Assembly (NCBI GenBank): GCA_032717465.1
Contig: CM064683.1
Span: forward strand, 41,792,018-41,856,017
DNA from: Coenobita brevimanus
Lineage: Eukaryota; Arthropoda; Malacostraca; Decapoda; Coenobitidae
DNA length: 64,000 nucleotides
Reading direction: 5' to 3'
The position numbers and the translations under genes were made by a program. The notes under the pieces were generated by a model. The model was not told the origin of the DNA. It searched no databases and saw only the letters and a list, made by a program, of their open reading frames with translations. This document shows positions 11,601-21,708 of the stretch, piece by piece. How positions within the stretch are numbered: the stretch's first letter is position 1; every line of letters starts with the position of its first letter.

Positions 11601-11749
11601 ACCTGGACAATCTCTCTCTCTTTCACCTCATCATTTGCTCCTCTTACATTCCATGTACTCATTACCAAGTCCTTTGTCCGGTCCTGGGTCGTCATCGTTT
11701 GGTCAGTCCTTGTCCGAGGCTTCTTGTTTGTTTTTTTAGTTAGTTGTTT
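8668..11749 (-). mobile_element. Full-length RTE-like LINE (about 3.08 kb), nested in the array
   Basis: This is the only copy with both ends. The 5' end lies at about 11749 with a leader of some 60-70 bases before the endonuclease. The 3' end at 8668-8682 carries a (TAGA)n tail after GGCGTCTGGCAAT. Order on the minus strand is endonuclease (TWNVRGAND, ITETKW, LIGDMNGKVG, LSDHYLVV), basic linker, RT (FMDLEKAY, FADDTVLL), and a C-terminal tail (MRWFGHVERM, RGRGRPRMRWRDG, WRRFVCGHPKRD). Stops and frameshifts near 10550, 10400, 10320 and 10078 disable it. The length, single-ORF layout and microsatellite tail fit the RTE clade. Confidence 0.85.
8692..10029 (-). CDS. RTE reverse transcriptase ORF with complete C-terminus, 445 codons
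   Basis: The frame holds the RT from YKGKGEKEVCGNHRG through FMDLEKAYNRVD, LKQTCVMSPWLFNLYMDG, FADDTVLL and FKYLGS. It continues past GSEAWTLLEGH, where the tryptophan is intact unlike in the fused units, to the tail MRWFGHVERMEGER and the terminal WRRFVCGHPKRD. Small changes at the LKQ-C motif (T for G) may lower activity. It is separated from its endonuclease by a premature stop at 10078 and further frameshifts. Confidence 0.75.
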   Translation of the reverse strand: MYKGKGEKEVCGNHRGICLLSIIGKVYGRILIDRFRERTEKLVGEEQGGFRKGRGCVDQIFILRSLVEKFLEKGKKLYAAFMDLEKAYNRVDRQGLWKVLRIYGVYGKLLNAVKSMYDGAKAAVRVDGELSEFFSLKVGLKQTCVMSPWLFNLYMDGVIKEEQGRVVDVGVALVREDSVWKLPVLLFADDTVLLSEDEGDLQGLVDEFERVCKKRNLKMNVGKSKAMVFERGEVSECTVRLDGEELENVSTFKYLGSVMSKDGGLEGEVLERVQQGRKVAGSLKAVIRNGEVSMEVKKLLHDSIVIPTLTYGSEAWTLLEGHKSRVRAVEMSYLRGACGVTWRDRLTNEDIKERCGVDVDVIRSVMRNTMRWFGHVERMEGERLTKRVYVSEVEGGRGRGRPRMRWRDGVERYMREGGVSWEQGSEIAGDRATWRRFVCGHPKRD

Positions 11750-11764
11750 CCCTATGATTACCAC
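10550..11764 (-). CDS. RTE AP-endonuclease ORF, complete N-terminus
   Basis: Translation from about 11690 gives an exonuclease-endonuclease-phosphatase domain: STWNVRGAND (Asn of the first motif), GITETKW (metal-binding Glu), CVYAPTQDRARR, LIGDMNGKVG (catalytic Asp and Asn), and LSDHYLVV (catalytic Asp-His). It would nick target DNA for target-primed reverse transcription. The upstream methionines in this frame read into the flanking RT sequence at 11750-11764 and are not real starts. The first start inside the element is at MTTQDR or MSTWNV. The frame stops in the basic linker at RRKR. Confidence 0.75.
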   Translation of the reverse strand: MVIIGKQLTKKTNKKPRTRTDQTMTTQDRTKDLVMSTWNVRGANDEVKEREIVQVLEDAKVDVCGITETKWRGESVREWEYGWGICAGVDENERAKEGVCIFVSKRWKKSIRQYGSVGSRIVWVKLKVGIQMWAIVCVYAPTQDRARRVREEFWTNVEVCMEKFGRNERVFLIGDMNGKVGNVKVDGIVGEWGVPAEIDENGSVLVDICVGMGLVIANTLFRHKMIHRYTWRVMRRVGGELNERKAMIDYVCVDERMQRCVKDARVYRGWGSGLSDHYLVVARIRMQARWRNRRRERREEGVVARRVERLQEDEKKAEYKREVEERLGKYELEQMGNVEGVCKIFTEEICAACDVVCGRKRRRRGVQGTAWWTEEVEQAVAQKKKAYNEWVRNRGVEEVERRKR

Positions 11765-13109
11765 ACACTTCTTTTTCCCCTTTTCCTTTGTACAAGGGAA
11801 TAATTATACCTGACTTCCAATCCTCCGGGACTCTACCTTCCTCCCAGGCCAATCTGCACATCTTCCACATCCATTCTACTACTATCTCTCCCCTATGCTT
11901 CAGCATTTCACCACACACTCCATCAATTCCTGGGGCTTTCCCTGATTTAACTTTCTTCATTGCTTCCACAACTTCTATCCTACTGATTTCTTCCTGTCTT
12001 CTCACCTCCCTCCTTCTCCCAGCCATTCCCCAGCCACTTATACTCTCATTACTTCCCTCTTCTATGTTCAACAAATCCTTAAAGTGTTCTCTCCATCTGC
12101 TCACTTTTTCTCCATTCTTCACTAGTAATCTACCATTTTTATCTTTCACTCCCCCGCTAACTTCACTTCCACCCTGTCTTACTCTTTTCACCTCTTTCTA
12201 GAACATTTTCTTACAGTCCTTCCACCTTACACTAAATTCCTTCCAAATTCCTCATCCACTCTCTTCTTACTCTCTCTTACTAATCTTTTCACCTCTCTCT
12301 TTCTTTCTACATGTAACTCTCTCTTCCGCTTCTCAACTTCTTCCACGCCCCTATTTCTCATCCATTCATTGTATGCTTTCTTCTTTTGTGCCACAGCCTG
12401 TTTCACCTCTTCAGTCCACCACGCTGTTCCTTGCACCCCCCCTCCGTCTTCTCTTCCTTCTACTCACCACATCACATGCTGCACATATTTCTTCTGTAAA
12501 TATCCTACACACATCTTCCACATCTCCCATCTGCTCCAATTCATATTTGCACAATCATTCCTCCACTTCTTTCTTATACTCTGCCATTTTCTCATTCTCT
12601 TTTAACCTTTCCACTCTCCTTGCAACTACTCCTTCCTCTCGTCTTTCCCTTCTTCTATTCCTCCATCTTACTTGAATTCTAATTCTGGCCACCACCAAGT
12701 AGTGGTCAGAAAGTCCACTCCCCCAACCTCTATAAACTCTTGCATCCATTACACCTCTTCGCATCCTTTCATCCACACACACATAATCAATCATTGCCTT
12801 CCTTTCATTCAGTTCACCACCCACCCTTCTCATCACTCGCCATGTATACCTGTGGATCATTTTATGCCTGAAGAGGATATTGGCTATCACCAACCCCCTC
12901 CCAGCACAAATGTCCACTAATTCACTCCCATTCTCATCTATCTCAGCAGGCACACCCCACTCACCAACTATTCCCTCCACCTTCACATTCCCAACTTTAC
13001 CATTCATATCACCAATCAAAAACACTCTCTCATTCCTTCCAAAGTTATCCATGCACACTTCTACATTTGTCCAGAACTCTTCTCTCACTCTTCTAGCACG
13101 ATCTTGCGT

Positions 13110-15544
13110 GCCAAACCATCTCATTGTGTTCCTCATAACGCTTCCTATCACATCCACATCAACACCACAACGCTCCTTTATATCCTCATTTGTCAGCCTG
13201 TCTCTCCATGTGACTCCACAGTCTCCTCTTAAATAACTCATTTCCACTGCTCTCACTCTTGACTTGTGTCCTTCCAACAACATTCAAGCTTCACTTCCGT
13301 ACGTTAGAGTTGGTATCAGAATACTGTCATGTAGTAACTTTTTCACTTCCATGCTCGCTTCCCCGTTTCTTATCACTGCTTTCAAAGAACCAGCAACCTT
13401 TCTTCCCTGCTGTACCTTTTCAAGCACTTCACCCTCCAAACCTCCATCCTTACTCATCACACTACCCAAATACTTAAACGTACTCACATTTTCCAATTCC
13501 TCACCATCCAACCTCGCTGTACATTCACTGACTTCACCTCTCTCAAAGACCATCACTTTACTCTTCCCTACATTCACCTTTAGATTCCGTTTCTTACACA
13601 CTCTCTCAAACTCATCCACCAAGCCTTGCAGCTCCCGTTCGTCTTCACGCAACAACACAGTATCATCTGCAAACAATAGTACAGGGAGTTTCCAAACACT
13701 ATCCTCTCTCACCAGGGCCACTCCAACATCCACTACCCTACCTTGTACCTCTTTTATTACCCCATCCATGTACAGATTGAAGAACCATGGAGACATGACA
13801 CATCCCTGTTTCAATCCCACTTTCAAAGAGAAAAATTCACTTAGTTCACCATCCACACGCACTGCAGCCTTCACACCATCGTACATACTCTTCACAGCAT
13901 TCCACAACTTCCCATCTACTCCATATATTCTTAACACTTTCCACAATCCTTGTCTATCCACCCTGTCATATGCTTTCTCCAAATCCATTAAAGCCGCATA
14001 CAAGTTCTTTCCCTTCTCTAGAAACTTTTCCACTAAAGAACTAAGAATGAATATCTGATCTACACAACCTCTTCCCTTCCTAAAGCCTCCCTGTTCTTGT
14101 CCAACTAATTTCTGTTCTTTCTCTAAATCTGTCAATAAGTGTCCTACCATACATTTTTCCTATTATACTAAGAAGACAAATGCCCCTATGATTACCACCC
14201 ACTTCTTTTTCCCCTTTTCCTTTGTACAAGGGAATAATTATACCTGACTTCCAATCCTCCGGGACTCTACCTTCCTCCCAGGCCAATCTGCACATCTTCC
14301 ACATCCATTCTACTACTGTCTCTCCCCCATGCTTCAGCATTTCACCACACACTCCATCAATTCCTGGGGCTTTCCCTGATTTAACTTTCTTCATTGCTTC
14401 CACAACTTCTATCCTACTGATTTCTTCCTGTCTTCTCACCTCCCTCCTTCTCCCAGCCATTCCCCAGCCACTTATACTCGCATTACTTCCATCCTCTACG
14501 TTCAACAAATCCTTAAAGTTTTCTCTCCATCTGCTCACTTTTTCTCCCTTTTCCACTAGTAATCTACCATTTTTATCTTTCACTCCCCTGCTAACTTCAC
14601 TTCCACCCTGTCTTACTCTTTTCACCTCTTTCCAGAACATTTTCTTACAGTCCCTCCACTTTACACTCCAATTCCTTCCAAATTCCTCATGCACTCTCTT
14701 CTTACTCTCTCTTACTAATCTTTTCACCTCTCTCTTTCTTTCTACATATAACTCTCTCTTCCGCCTCTCAACTTCTTCCACGCCCCTATTTCTCATCCAT
14801 TCATTGTATGCTTTCTTCTTTTGTGCCACAGCCTGTTCCACCTCTTCAGTCCACCACGCTGTTCCTTGCACCCCCCCTCCGTCTTCTCTTCCTTGCACAC
14901 ACCACATCACATGCTGCACATATTTCTTCTGTAAATATCCTACACACACCTTCCACATCTCCCATCTGCTCCAATTCATATTTGCCCAATCGTTCCTCCA
15001 CTTCTTTCTTATACTTTGTCATTTTCTCATCCTCTTGTAACCTTTCCACTCTCCTTGCAACTACTCCTTCCTCTCGTCTTTCCCTTCTTCTATTCCTCCA
15101 TCTTACTTGAATTCTAATTCTGGCCACCACCAAGTAGTGGTCAGAAAGTCCACTCCCCAAACCTCTATAAACTCTTGCATCCATTACACATCTTCGCATC
15201 CTTTCATCCACACACACATAATCAATCATTGCCTTCCTTTCATTCAGTTCACCACCCACCCTTCTCATCACTCGCCATGTATGCCTGTGGATCATTTTAT
15301 GCCTGAAGAGGGTATTGGCTATCATCAACCCCCTCCCATCACAAATGTCCACTAACGCACTCCCATTCTCATCTATCTCAGCAGGCACACCCCAGTCACC
15401 AACTATTCCCTCCACCTTCACATTCCCAACTTTACCATTCATATCACCAATCAAAAACACTCTCTCATTCCTTCCAAACTTATCCATGCACACTTCTACA
15501 TTTGTCCAGAACTCTGCTCTCACTCTTCTAGGACGAACTTGCGT
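13110..15544 (-). mobile_element. RTE-like chimeric tandem unit (2435 bp)
   Basis: Fused at both ends at the RWFG/TQDR point; the copy's own sequence at the right edge reads TQVRPRRV. A C-run length change near 14870 shifts the endonuclease frame (GGARNSVVD). Linker and RT are open 14979-14080. A two-base loss in TCTCTGTTC near 14113 then shifts frame, and RT continues 14150-13284 through FMDLEKAY-like (ALMDLEKAYDRVD) and FADDTVLL motifs. It is almost identical to 21709-24140 at an offset of about 8600 bp. Confidence 0.85.
13284..14150 (-). CDS. RTE RT core ORF, 288 codons
   Basis: This segment carries the EQGGFRKGRG motif, LMDLEKAYDRVD, LKQGCVMSPWFFNLYMDG, FADDTVLL, NVGKSKVMVF and FKYLGS, and ends at GSEA with the shared nonsense codon. 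It is a fragment of a retrotransposon polyprotein with no independent start. Confidence 0.6.
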   Translation of the reverse strand: MVGHLLTDLEKEQKLVGQEQGGFRKGRGCVDQIFILSSLVEKFLEKGKNLYAALMDLEKAYDRVDRQGLWKVLRIYGVDGKLWNAVKSMYDGVKAAVRVDGELSEFFSLKVGLKQGCVMSPWFFNLYMDGVIKEVQGRVVDVGVALVREDSVWKLPVLLFADDTVLLREDERELQGLVDEFERVCKKRNLKVNVGKSKVMVFERGEVSECTARLDGEELENVSTFKYLGSVMSKDGGLEGEVLEKVQQGRKVAGSLKAVIRNGEASMEVKKLLHDSILIPTLTYGSEA

Positions 15545-17970
15545 GCCAAACCATCTCAGTGTGTTCCTCATAACGCTTCCTATCACATCCACATCAACAC
15601 CACAACTCTCCTTTATATCCTCATTCGTCAGCCTGTCTCTCCATGTGACTCCACAGGCTCCTCTTAAATAACTCATTTCCATTGCTCTCACTCTTGTGTC
15701 CTTTCAACAACGTTCAAGCTTCACTTCCGTACGTTAGAGTTGGTATCAGAATACTGTCATGTAGTAACTTTTTTACTTCCATGCACACTTCCCCTTTTCT
15801 TATCACTACTTTCAAAGAACCAGCAACCTTTCTTCCCTGCTGTACCTTTTCAAGCACTTCACCCTCCAAACCTCCATCCTTACTCATCACACTACCCAAG
15901 TACTTAAACATACTCACATTTTCCAATTCCTCACCATCCAACCTCGCTGTACATTCACTGACTTCGCCTCTCTCAAAGACAATCATTTTACTCTTCCCTA
16001 CATTCACCTTTAGATTCCGTTTCTTACACACTCTCCCTAACTCATCCACCAAGCCTTGCAGCTCCCGTTCGTCTTCACTCAACAACACAGTATCATCTGC
16101 AAACAACAGTACAGGGAGTTTCCAAACACTACCCTCTCTCACCAGGGCCACTTCAACATCCACTACCCTACCTTGTACCTCTTTTATTACCCCATCCATG
16201 TACAGATTGAACAACCATGGAGACATGACACATCCCTGTTTTAACCCCACTTTCAAAGAGAAAAATTCACTTAGTTCACCATCCACACGCACTGCAGCCT
16301 TTCCACCATCGTACATACTCTTCACGGCATTCAACAACTTCCCATCTGCTCCATATATTCTTAACACTTTCCACAATCCTTGTCTATCCACCCTGTCATA
16401 TGCTTTCTCCAAATCCATGAAAGCCCCATTCAATTTCTTTCCCTTCTCTAGAAACTTTTCCACTAAAGATCTAAGAATGAATATCTGATCTACACAACCT
16501 CTTTCCTTCCTAAAGCCTCCCTGTTCTTGTCCAACTAATTTCTCTGTTCTTTCTCTAAATCTGTCAATAAGTATCCTACCATACACTTTTCCTATTATAC
16601 TAAGAAGACAAATGCCCCTATGATTACCACCCACTTCTTTTTCCCCTTTTCCTTTGTACAAGGGAATAATTATACCTGACTTCCAATCCTCCGGGACTCT
16701 ACCTTCCTCCCAGGCCAATCTGCACATCTTCCACATCCATTCTACTACTATCTCTCCCCCATGCTTCAGCATTTCACCACACACTCCATCAATTCCTGGA
16801 GCTTTCCCTGATTTAACTTTCTTCATTGCTTCCACAACTTCTATCCTACTGATTTCTTCCTGTCTTCTCACCTCCCTCCTTCTCCCAGCCATTCCCCAGC
16901 CACTTATACTCTCATTACTTCCACCTTCTATGTTCAACAAATTTTTAAAGTGTTCTCTCCATCTGCTCACTTTTTCTCCCTTCTCCACTAGTAATCTACC
17001 ATTATTATCTTTCACTCCCCTGCTAACTTCACTTCCACCCTGTCTTACTCTTTTCACCTCTTTCCAGAACATTTTCTTACAGTCCCTCCACCTTGCACTC
17101 AAATTCCTTCCAAATTCCTCATCCACTCTCTTCTTACTCTCTCTTACTAATCTTTCACCTCTCTCTTTCTACATATAACTCTCTCTTCCGCCTCTCAACT
17201 TCTTCCACGCCCCTATTTCTCATCCATTCATTGTATGCTTTCTTCTTTTGTGCCACAGCCTGTTTCACCTCTTCAGTCCACCACGCTGTTCCTTGCACCC
17301 CCCTCCGTCTTCTCTTCCTTCCACGCACCACATCACATGCTGCACATATTTCTTCTGTAAATATCCTACACACACCTTCCACGTCTCCCATCTGCTCCAA
17401 TTCATATTTACCCAATCGTTCCTCCACTTCTCTCTTATACTCTGCCATTTTCTCATCCTCTTGTAACCTTTCCATTCTCCTTGCAACTACTCCTTCCTCT
17501 CGTCTTTCCCTTCTTCTATTCCTCCATCTTACTTGAATTCTAATTCTGGCCACCACCAAGTAGTGGTCAGAAAGTCCACTCCCCAAACCTCTATAAACTC
17601 TTGCATCCATTACACATCTTCGCATCCTTTCATCCACACACACATAGTCAATCATTGCCTTCCTTTCATTCAGTTCACCACCCACCCTTCTCATCACTCG
17701 CCATATATGCCTGTGGATCATTTTATGCCTGAAGAGGGTATTGGCTATCACCAACCCCCTCCCAGCACAAATGTCCACTAACGCACTCCCATTCTCATCT
17801 ATCTCAGCAGGCACACCCCACTCACCAACTATTCCCTCCACCTTCACATTCCCAACTTTACCATTCATATCACCAATCAAAAACACTCTCTCATTCCTTC
17901 CAAACTTATCCATGCACACTTCTACATTTGTCCAGAACTCTGCTCTCACTCTTCTAGGACGATCTTGCGT
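15545..17970 (-). mobile_element. RTE-like chimeric tandem unit (2426 bp)
   Basis: Endonuclease from TQDRPRRVRAEF is open to about 17155. A short deletion there (ATCTTTCACC for ATCTTTTCACC, plus loss of a TTTC repeat in the adjacent run) breaks the frame. RT is open 17126-15714. It has the same variant residues as 5167-7603, about 10.37 kb to the left, and is part of that duplication. The GSEAW codon is again a stop. Confidence 0.85.
15714..17126 (-). CDS. RTE RT ORF, 470 codons
   Basis: An uninterrupted frame holds the basic linker end, APGIDGVCGEM, GGFRKERGCVDQ, FMDLEKAYDRVD, LKQGCVMSPWLFNLYMDG, FADDTVLL, the NVGKSK motif and FKYLGS. It has the best conserved RT core of the fused units, with a canonical LKQGC motif. 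It ends at GSEA because of the array-wide tryptophan-to-stop change, so the C-terminal tail of the family is absent. Confidence 0.7.
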   Translation of the reverse strand: MDEEFGRNLSARWRDCKKMFWKEVKRVRQGGSEVSRGVKDNNGRLLVEKGEKVSRWREHFKNLLNIEGGSNESISGWGMAGRRREVRRQEEISRIEVVEAMKKVKSGKAPGIDGVCGEMLKHGGEIVVEWMWKMCRLAWEEGRVPEDWKSGIIIPLYKGKGEKEVGGNHRGICLLSIIGKVYGRILIDRFRERTEKLVGQEQGGFRKERGCVDQIFILRSLVEKFLEKGKKLNGAFMDLEKAYDRVDRQGLWKVLRIYGADGKLLNAVKSMYDGGKAAVRVDGELSEFFSLKVGLKQGCVMSPWLFNLYMDGVIKEVQGRVVDVEVALVREGSVWKLPVLLFADDTVLLSEDERELQGLVDELGRVCKKRNLKVNVGKSKMIVFERGEVSECTARLDGEELENVSMFKYLGSVMSKDGGLEGEVLEKVQQGRKVAGSLKVVIRKGEVCMEVKKLLHDSILIPTLTYGSEA

Positions 17971-20900
17971 GCCAAACCATCTCAGTGTGTTCCTCATAAC
18001 GCTTCCTATCACATCCACATCAACACCACAACTCTCCTTTATATCCTCATTCGTCAGCCTGTCTCTCCATGTGACTCCACAGGCTCCTTTTAAATAACTC
18101 ATTTCCATTGCTCTCACTCTTGACTTGTGTCCTTCCAACAACGTTTAAGCTTCACTTCCGTACGTTAGAGTTGGTATCAGAATACTGTCATGTAGTAACT
18201 TTTTCACTTCCATGCACACTTCCCCTTTTCTTATCACTACTTTCAAAGAACCAGCAACCTTTCTTCCCTGCTGTACCTTTTCAAGCACTTCACCCTCCAA
18301 ACCTCCATCCTTACTCATCACACTACCCAAGTACTTAAACATACTCACATTTTCCAATTCCTCACCATCCAACCTCGCTGTACATTCACTGACTTCGCCT
18401 CTCTCAAGGACCATCACTTTACTCTTCCCTACATTCACCTTTAGATTCCGTTTCTTACACACTCTCCCAAACTCATCCACCAAGCCTTGCAGCTCCCCTT
18501 CGTCTTCACTCAACAACACTGTATCATCTGCAAACAATAGTACAGGGAGTTTCCAAATACTATCCTCTCTCACCAGGGCCACTCCAACATCCACTACCCT
18601 ACCTTGTACCTCTTTTATTACCCCATCCATTTACAGATTGAATAACCATGGAGACACGACGTATTCCTGTTTCAACCCCACTTTCAAAGAGAAAAATTCA
18701 CTTAGTTCACCATCCACACGCACTGCAGCCTTTGCACCATCGTACATACTCTTCACAGCATTCAATAACTTCCTATCTACTCCATATATTCTTAACACTT
18801 TCCACAATCCTTGTGTATCCACCCTGTCATATGCTTTCTCCAAATCCATGAAAGCCACATACAAGTTCTTTCCCTTCTTTAGAAACTTTTCCACTAATGA
18901 TCTAAGAATGAATATCTGATCTACACAACCTCTTCCCTTCCTAAAGCCTCCCTGTTCTTCTCTAACTAATTTCTCTGTTCTTTCTCTAAATCTGTCAATA
19001 AGTATCCTACCATACACTTTTCCTATTATACTATCTATCTATCTATTGCCAGACGCCTCAATCCCGTTTGGGGTGGCCACAAACAAATCGCCTCCAAGTC
19101 GCCCTGTCCCCCGCCATTTCACTGCCCTGCTCCCAACTCACACCCCCCTCTCTCATATACCTCTCCACCCCATCCCTCCATCTCATCCTCGGCCTCCCCC
19201 TCCCTCTTCCCCCCTCCACCTCACTCACATACACTCTCTTCGTCAGTCTTTCACCCTCCATCCTCTCCACATGGCCAAACCACCTCATTGTGTTCCTCAT
19301 AACGCTTCGTATCACATCCACATCGACACCACAACGCTCCTTTATATCCTCATTCATCAGCCTGTCTCTCCACGTGACTCCACAGGCTCCTCTTAAATAA
19401 CTCATTTCCACTGCTCTCACTCTTGACTTGTGTCCTTCCAACAATGTCCAAGCTTCACTTCCGTACGTTAGAGTTGGTATCACAATACTGTCATGTAGTA
19501 ACTTTTTCACTTCCATGCCCACTTCCCCGTTTCTTATCACTGCTTTCAAGGAACCAGCAACCTTTCTTCCCTGCTGTACTCTTTCAAGCACTTCACCCTC
19601 CAAACCTCCATCCTTACTCATCACACTACCCAAATACTTAAACGTACTCACATTTTCCAATTCCTCACCATCTAACCTCACTGTACATTCACTAACTTCA
19701 CCTCTCTCAAAGACCATCGCTTTACTCTTCCCTACATTCATCTTTAGGTTCCGTTTCTTACACACTCTCTCAAACTCATTCACCAAGCCTTGCAGTTCCC
19801 CTTCATCTTCACTCAACAACACAGTATCATCTGCAAACAACAGTACAGGGAGTTTCCAAACACTATCCTCTCTCACCAGGGCCACTCCAACATCCACTAC
19901 CCTACCTTGTTCCTCTTGTATTACCCCATCCATGTACAGATTGAACAACCATGGAGACATGACACATGCCTGTTTCAAACCAACTTTCAAAGAGAAAAAT
20001 TCACTTAGTTCACCATCCACACGCACTGCAGCCTTCGCACCATCGTACATACTCTTCACAGCATTCAACAACTTCCCATATACTCCATATATTCTTAAAA
20101 CTTTCCACAATCCTTGTCTATCCACCCTGTCATATGCTTTCTCCAAATCCATGAAAGCCGCATTCAACTTCTTTCCCTTCTCTAGAAACTTTTCCACTAA
20201 AGATCTAAGAATGAATATCTGATCTACACAACCTCTTCCCTTCCTAAAGCCTCCCTGTTCTTCTCCAACTAATTTCTCTGTTCTTTCTTTAAATCTGTCA
20301 ATAAGTATCCTACCATACACTTTTCCTATTATACTAAGAAGACAAATGCCCCTATGATTACCACACACTTCTTTTTCCCCTTTTCCTTTGTACAAGGGAA
20401 TAATTATACCTGATTTCCAATCCTCCGGGACTCTACCTTCCTCCCAGGCCAATCTACACATCTTCCACATCCATTCTACTACTATCTCTCCCCCATGCTT
20501 CAGCATTTCACCACAAATTCCATCAATTCCTGGGGCTTTCCCCGATTTAACTTTCTTCATTGCTTCCACAACTTCTATCCTACTGATTTCTTCCTGTCTT
20601 CTCACCTCCCTCCTTCTCCCAGCCATTCCCCAGCCACTTATGCTCGCATTTCTTCCATCCTCTACGTTCAACAATTCCTTAAAGTGTTCTCTCCATCTGC
20701 TCACTTTTTCTCCCTTCCCCACTAGTAGTCTACCATTTTTATCTTTCACTCCCCTGCTACTTCACTTCCACCCTGTCTTACTCTTTTCACTTCTCTCCAG
20801 AACATTTTCTTACAGTCCCTCCACTTTACACTCAAATTCCTTCCAAATTCCTCATCCACTCTCTTCTTACTCTCTCTTACTAATCTTTTCACCTCTCTCT

Positions 20901-21708
20901 TCCTTTCCATATATAACTATCTCTTCCGCCTCTCAACTTCTTCCACGCCCCTATTTCTCACCCATTCATTGTATGCTTTCTTCTTTTGTGCCACAGCCTG
21001 TTCCACCTCTTCAGTCCACCACGCTGTTCCTTGCACCCCCCTCTGCCTTCTCTTCCTTCCACACACCACATCACATGCTGCACATATTTCTTCTGTAAAT
21101 ATCTTACACACACCGTCCACGTTTCCCATCTGCTCCAATTCATATTTGCCCAATCGTTCCTCCACTTCTCTCTTATACTCTGCCATTTTCTCATTCTCTT
21201 TTAACCTTTCCACTCTCCTTGCAACTACTCTTTCCTCTCGTCTTTCCCTTCTTCTATTCCTCCATCTTACTTGAATTCTAATTCTGGCCACCGCCAAGTA
21301 GTGGTCAGAAAGTCCACTCCCCCAACCTCTATAAACTCTTGCATCCATTACACCTCTTCGCATCCTTTCATCCACACACACATAATCAATCATTGCCTTC
21401 CTTTCATTCAGTTCACCACCCACCCTTCTCATCACTCGCCATGTATACCTGTGGATCATTTTATGCCTGAAGAGGATATTGGCTATCACCAACCCCCTCC
21501 CAGCACAAATGTCCACTAATGCACTCCCATTCTCATCTATCTCAGCAGGCACACCCCACTCACCAACTATTCCCTCCACCTTCACATTACCAACTTTACC
21601 ATTCATATCACCAATCAAAAACACTCGCTCATTCCTTCCAAACTTATCCATGCACACTTCTACATTTGTCCAGAACTCTTCTCTCACTCTTCTAGCACGA
21701 TCTTGCGT
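17971..21708 (-). mobile_element. Composite RTE unit: duplicate of the nested element's 3' end plus host RT half
   Basis: From the right, the unit starts at the fusion point (TQDR) at 21708. It runs through endonuclease, linker and RT to a genuine 3' end with (TAGA)n tail at 19030-19046, then continues directly into the SIIGK-to-RWFG half-unit at 17971-19029. The 3' tail/SIIGK junction is the same as at 8667, showing descent from the same nested insertion. The 5' part of the nested element and the flanking half-unit have been lost by recombination near 21180. Confidence 0.8.
19058..20749 (-). CDS. RTE RT ORF with complete C-terminus, 563 codons
   Basis: One of the longest intact RT frames in the window. 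It starts in the basic linker (MKDKNGRLLVGKGEKV) and contains APGIDGICGEM, FMDLEKAYDRVD, LKQACVMSPWLFNLYMDG, FADDTVLL, FKYLGS, an intact GSEAWTLLEGH, the tail MRWFGHVERM, RGRGRPRMRW and WRRFVCGHPKRD. A one-base loss near 20758 (CTGCTACTTC for CTGCTAACTTC), shared with the nested copy at 10390, separates it from the endonuclease frame. That shared lesion confirms duplication. Confidence 0.75.
   Translation of the reverse strand: MKDKNGRLLVGKGEKVSRWREHFKELLNVEDGRNASISGWGMAGRRREVRRQEEISRIEVVEAMKKVKSGKAPGIDGICGEMLKHGGEIVVEWMWKMCRLAWEEGRVPEDWKSGIIIPLYKGKGEKEVCGNHRGICLLSIIGKVYGRILIDRFKERTEKLVGEEQGGFRKGRGCVDQIFILRSLVEKFLEKGKKLNAAFMDLEKAYDRVDRQGLWKVLRIYGVYGKLLNAVKSMYDGAKAAVRVDGELSEFFSLKVGLKQACVMSPWLFNLYMDGVIQEEQGRVVDVGVALVREDSVWKLPVLLFADDTVLLSEDEGELQGLVNEFERVCKKRNLKMNVGKSKAMVFERGEVSECTVRLDGEELENVSTFKYLGSVMSKDGGLEGEVLERVQQGRKVAGSLKAVIRNGEVGMEVKKLLHDSIVIPTLTYGSEAWTLLEGHKSRVRAVEMSYLRGACGVTWRDRLMNEDIKERCGVDVDVIRSVMRNTMRWFGHVERMEGERLTKRVYVSEVEGGRGRGRPRMRWRDGVERYMREGGVSWEQGSEMAGDRATWRRFVCGHPKRD

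Larger units (their letters stand above)
7604..13109 (-). mobile_element. RTE-like tandem unit split by a nested full-length RTE
   Basis: The two halves, 11750-13109 (TQDR through GNHR) and 7604-8667 (SIIGK through RWFG), together make one 2.43-kb array unit. They are separated by a complete RTE element at about 8668-11749. Uninterrupted sister copies have about 14 extra bases (AGAAGACAAATGCC region) at the split, so insertion was accompanied by a small target deletion in place of a duplication. The RT half carries LKQEYVVSPWLFNL followed by a stop at 8265 and an open FADD-containing frame at 7785-8264. Confidence 0.8.
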
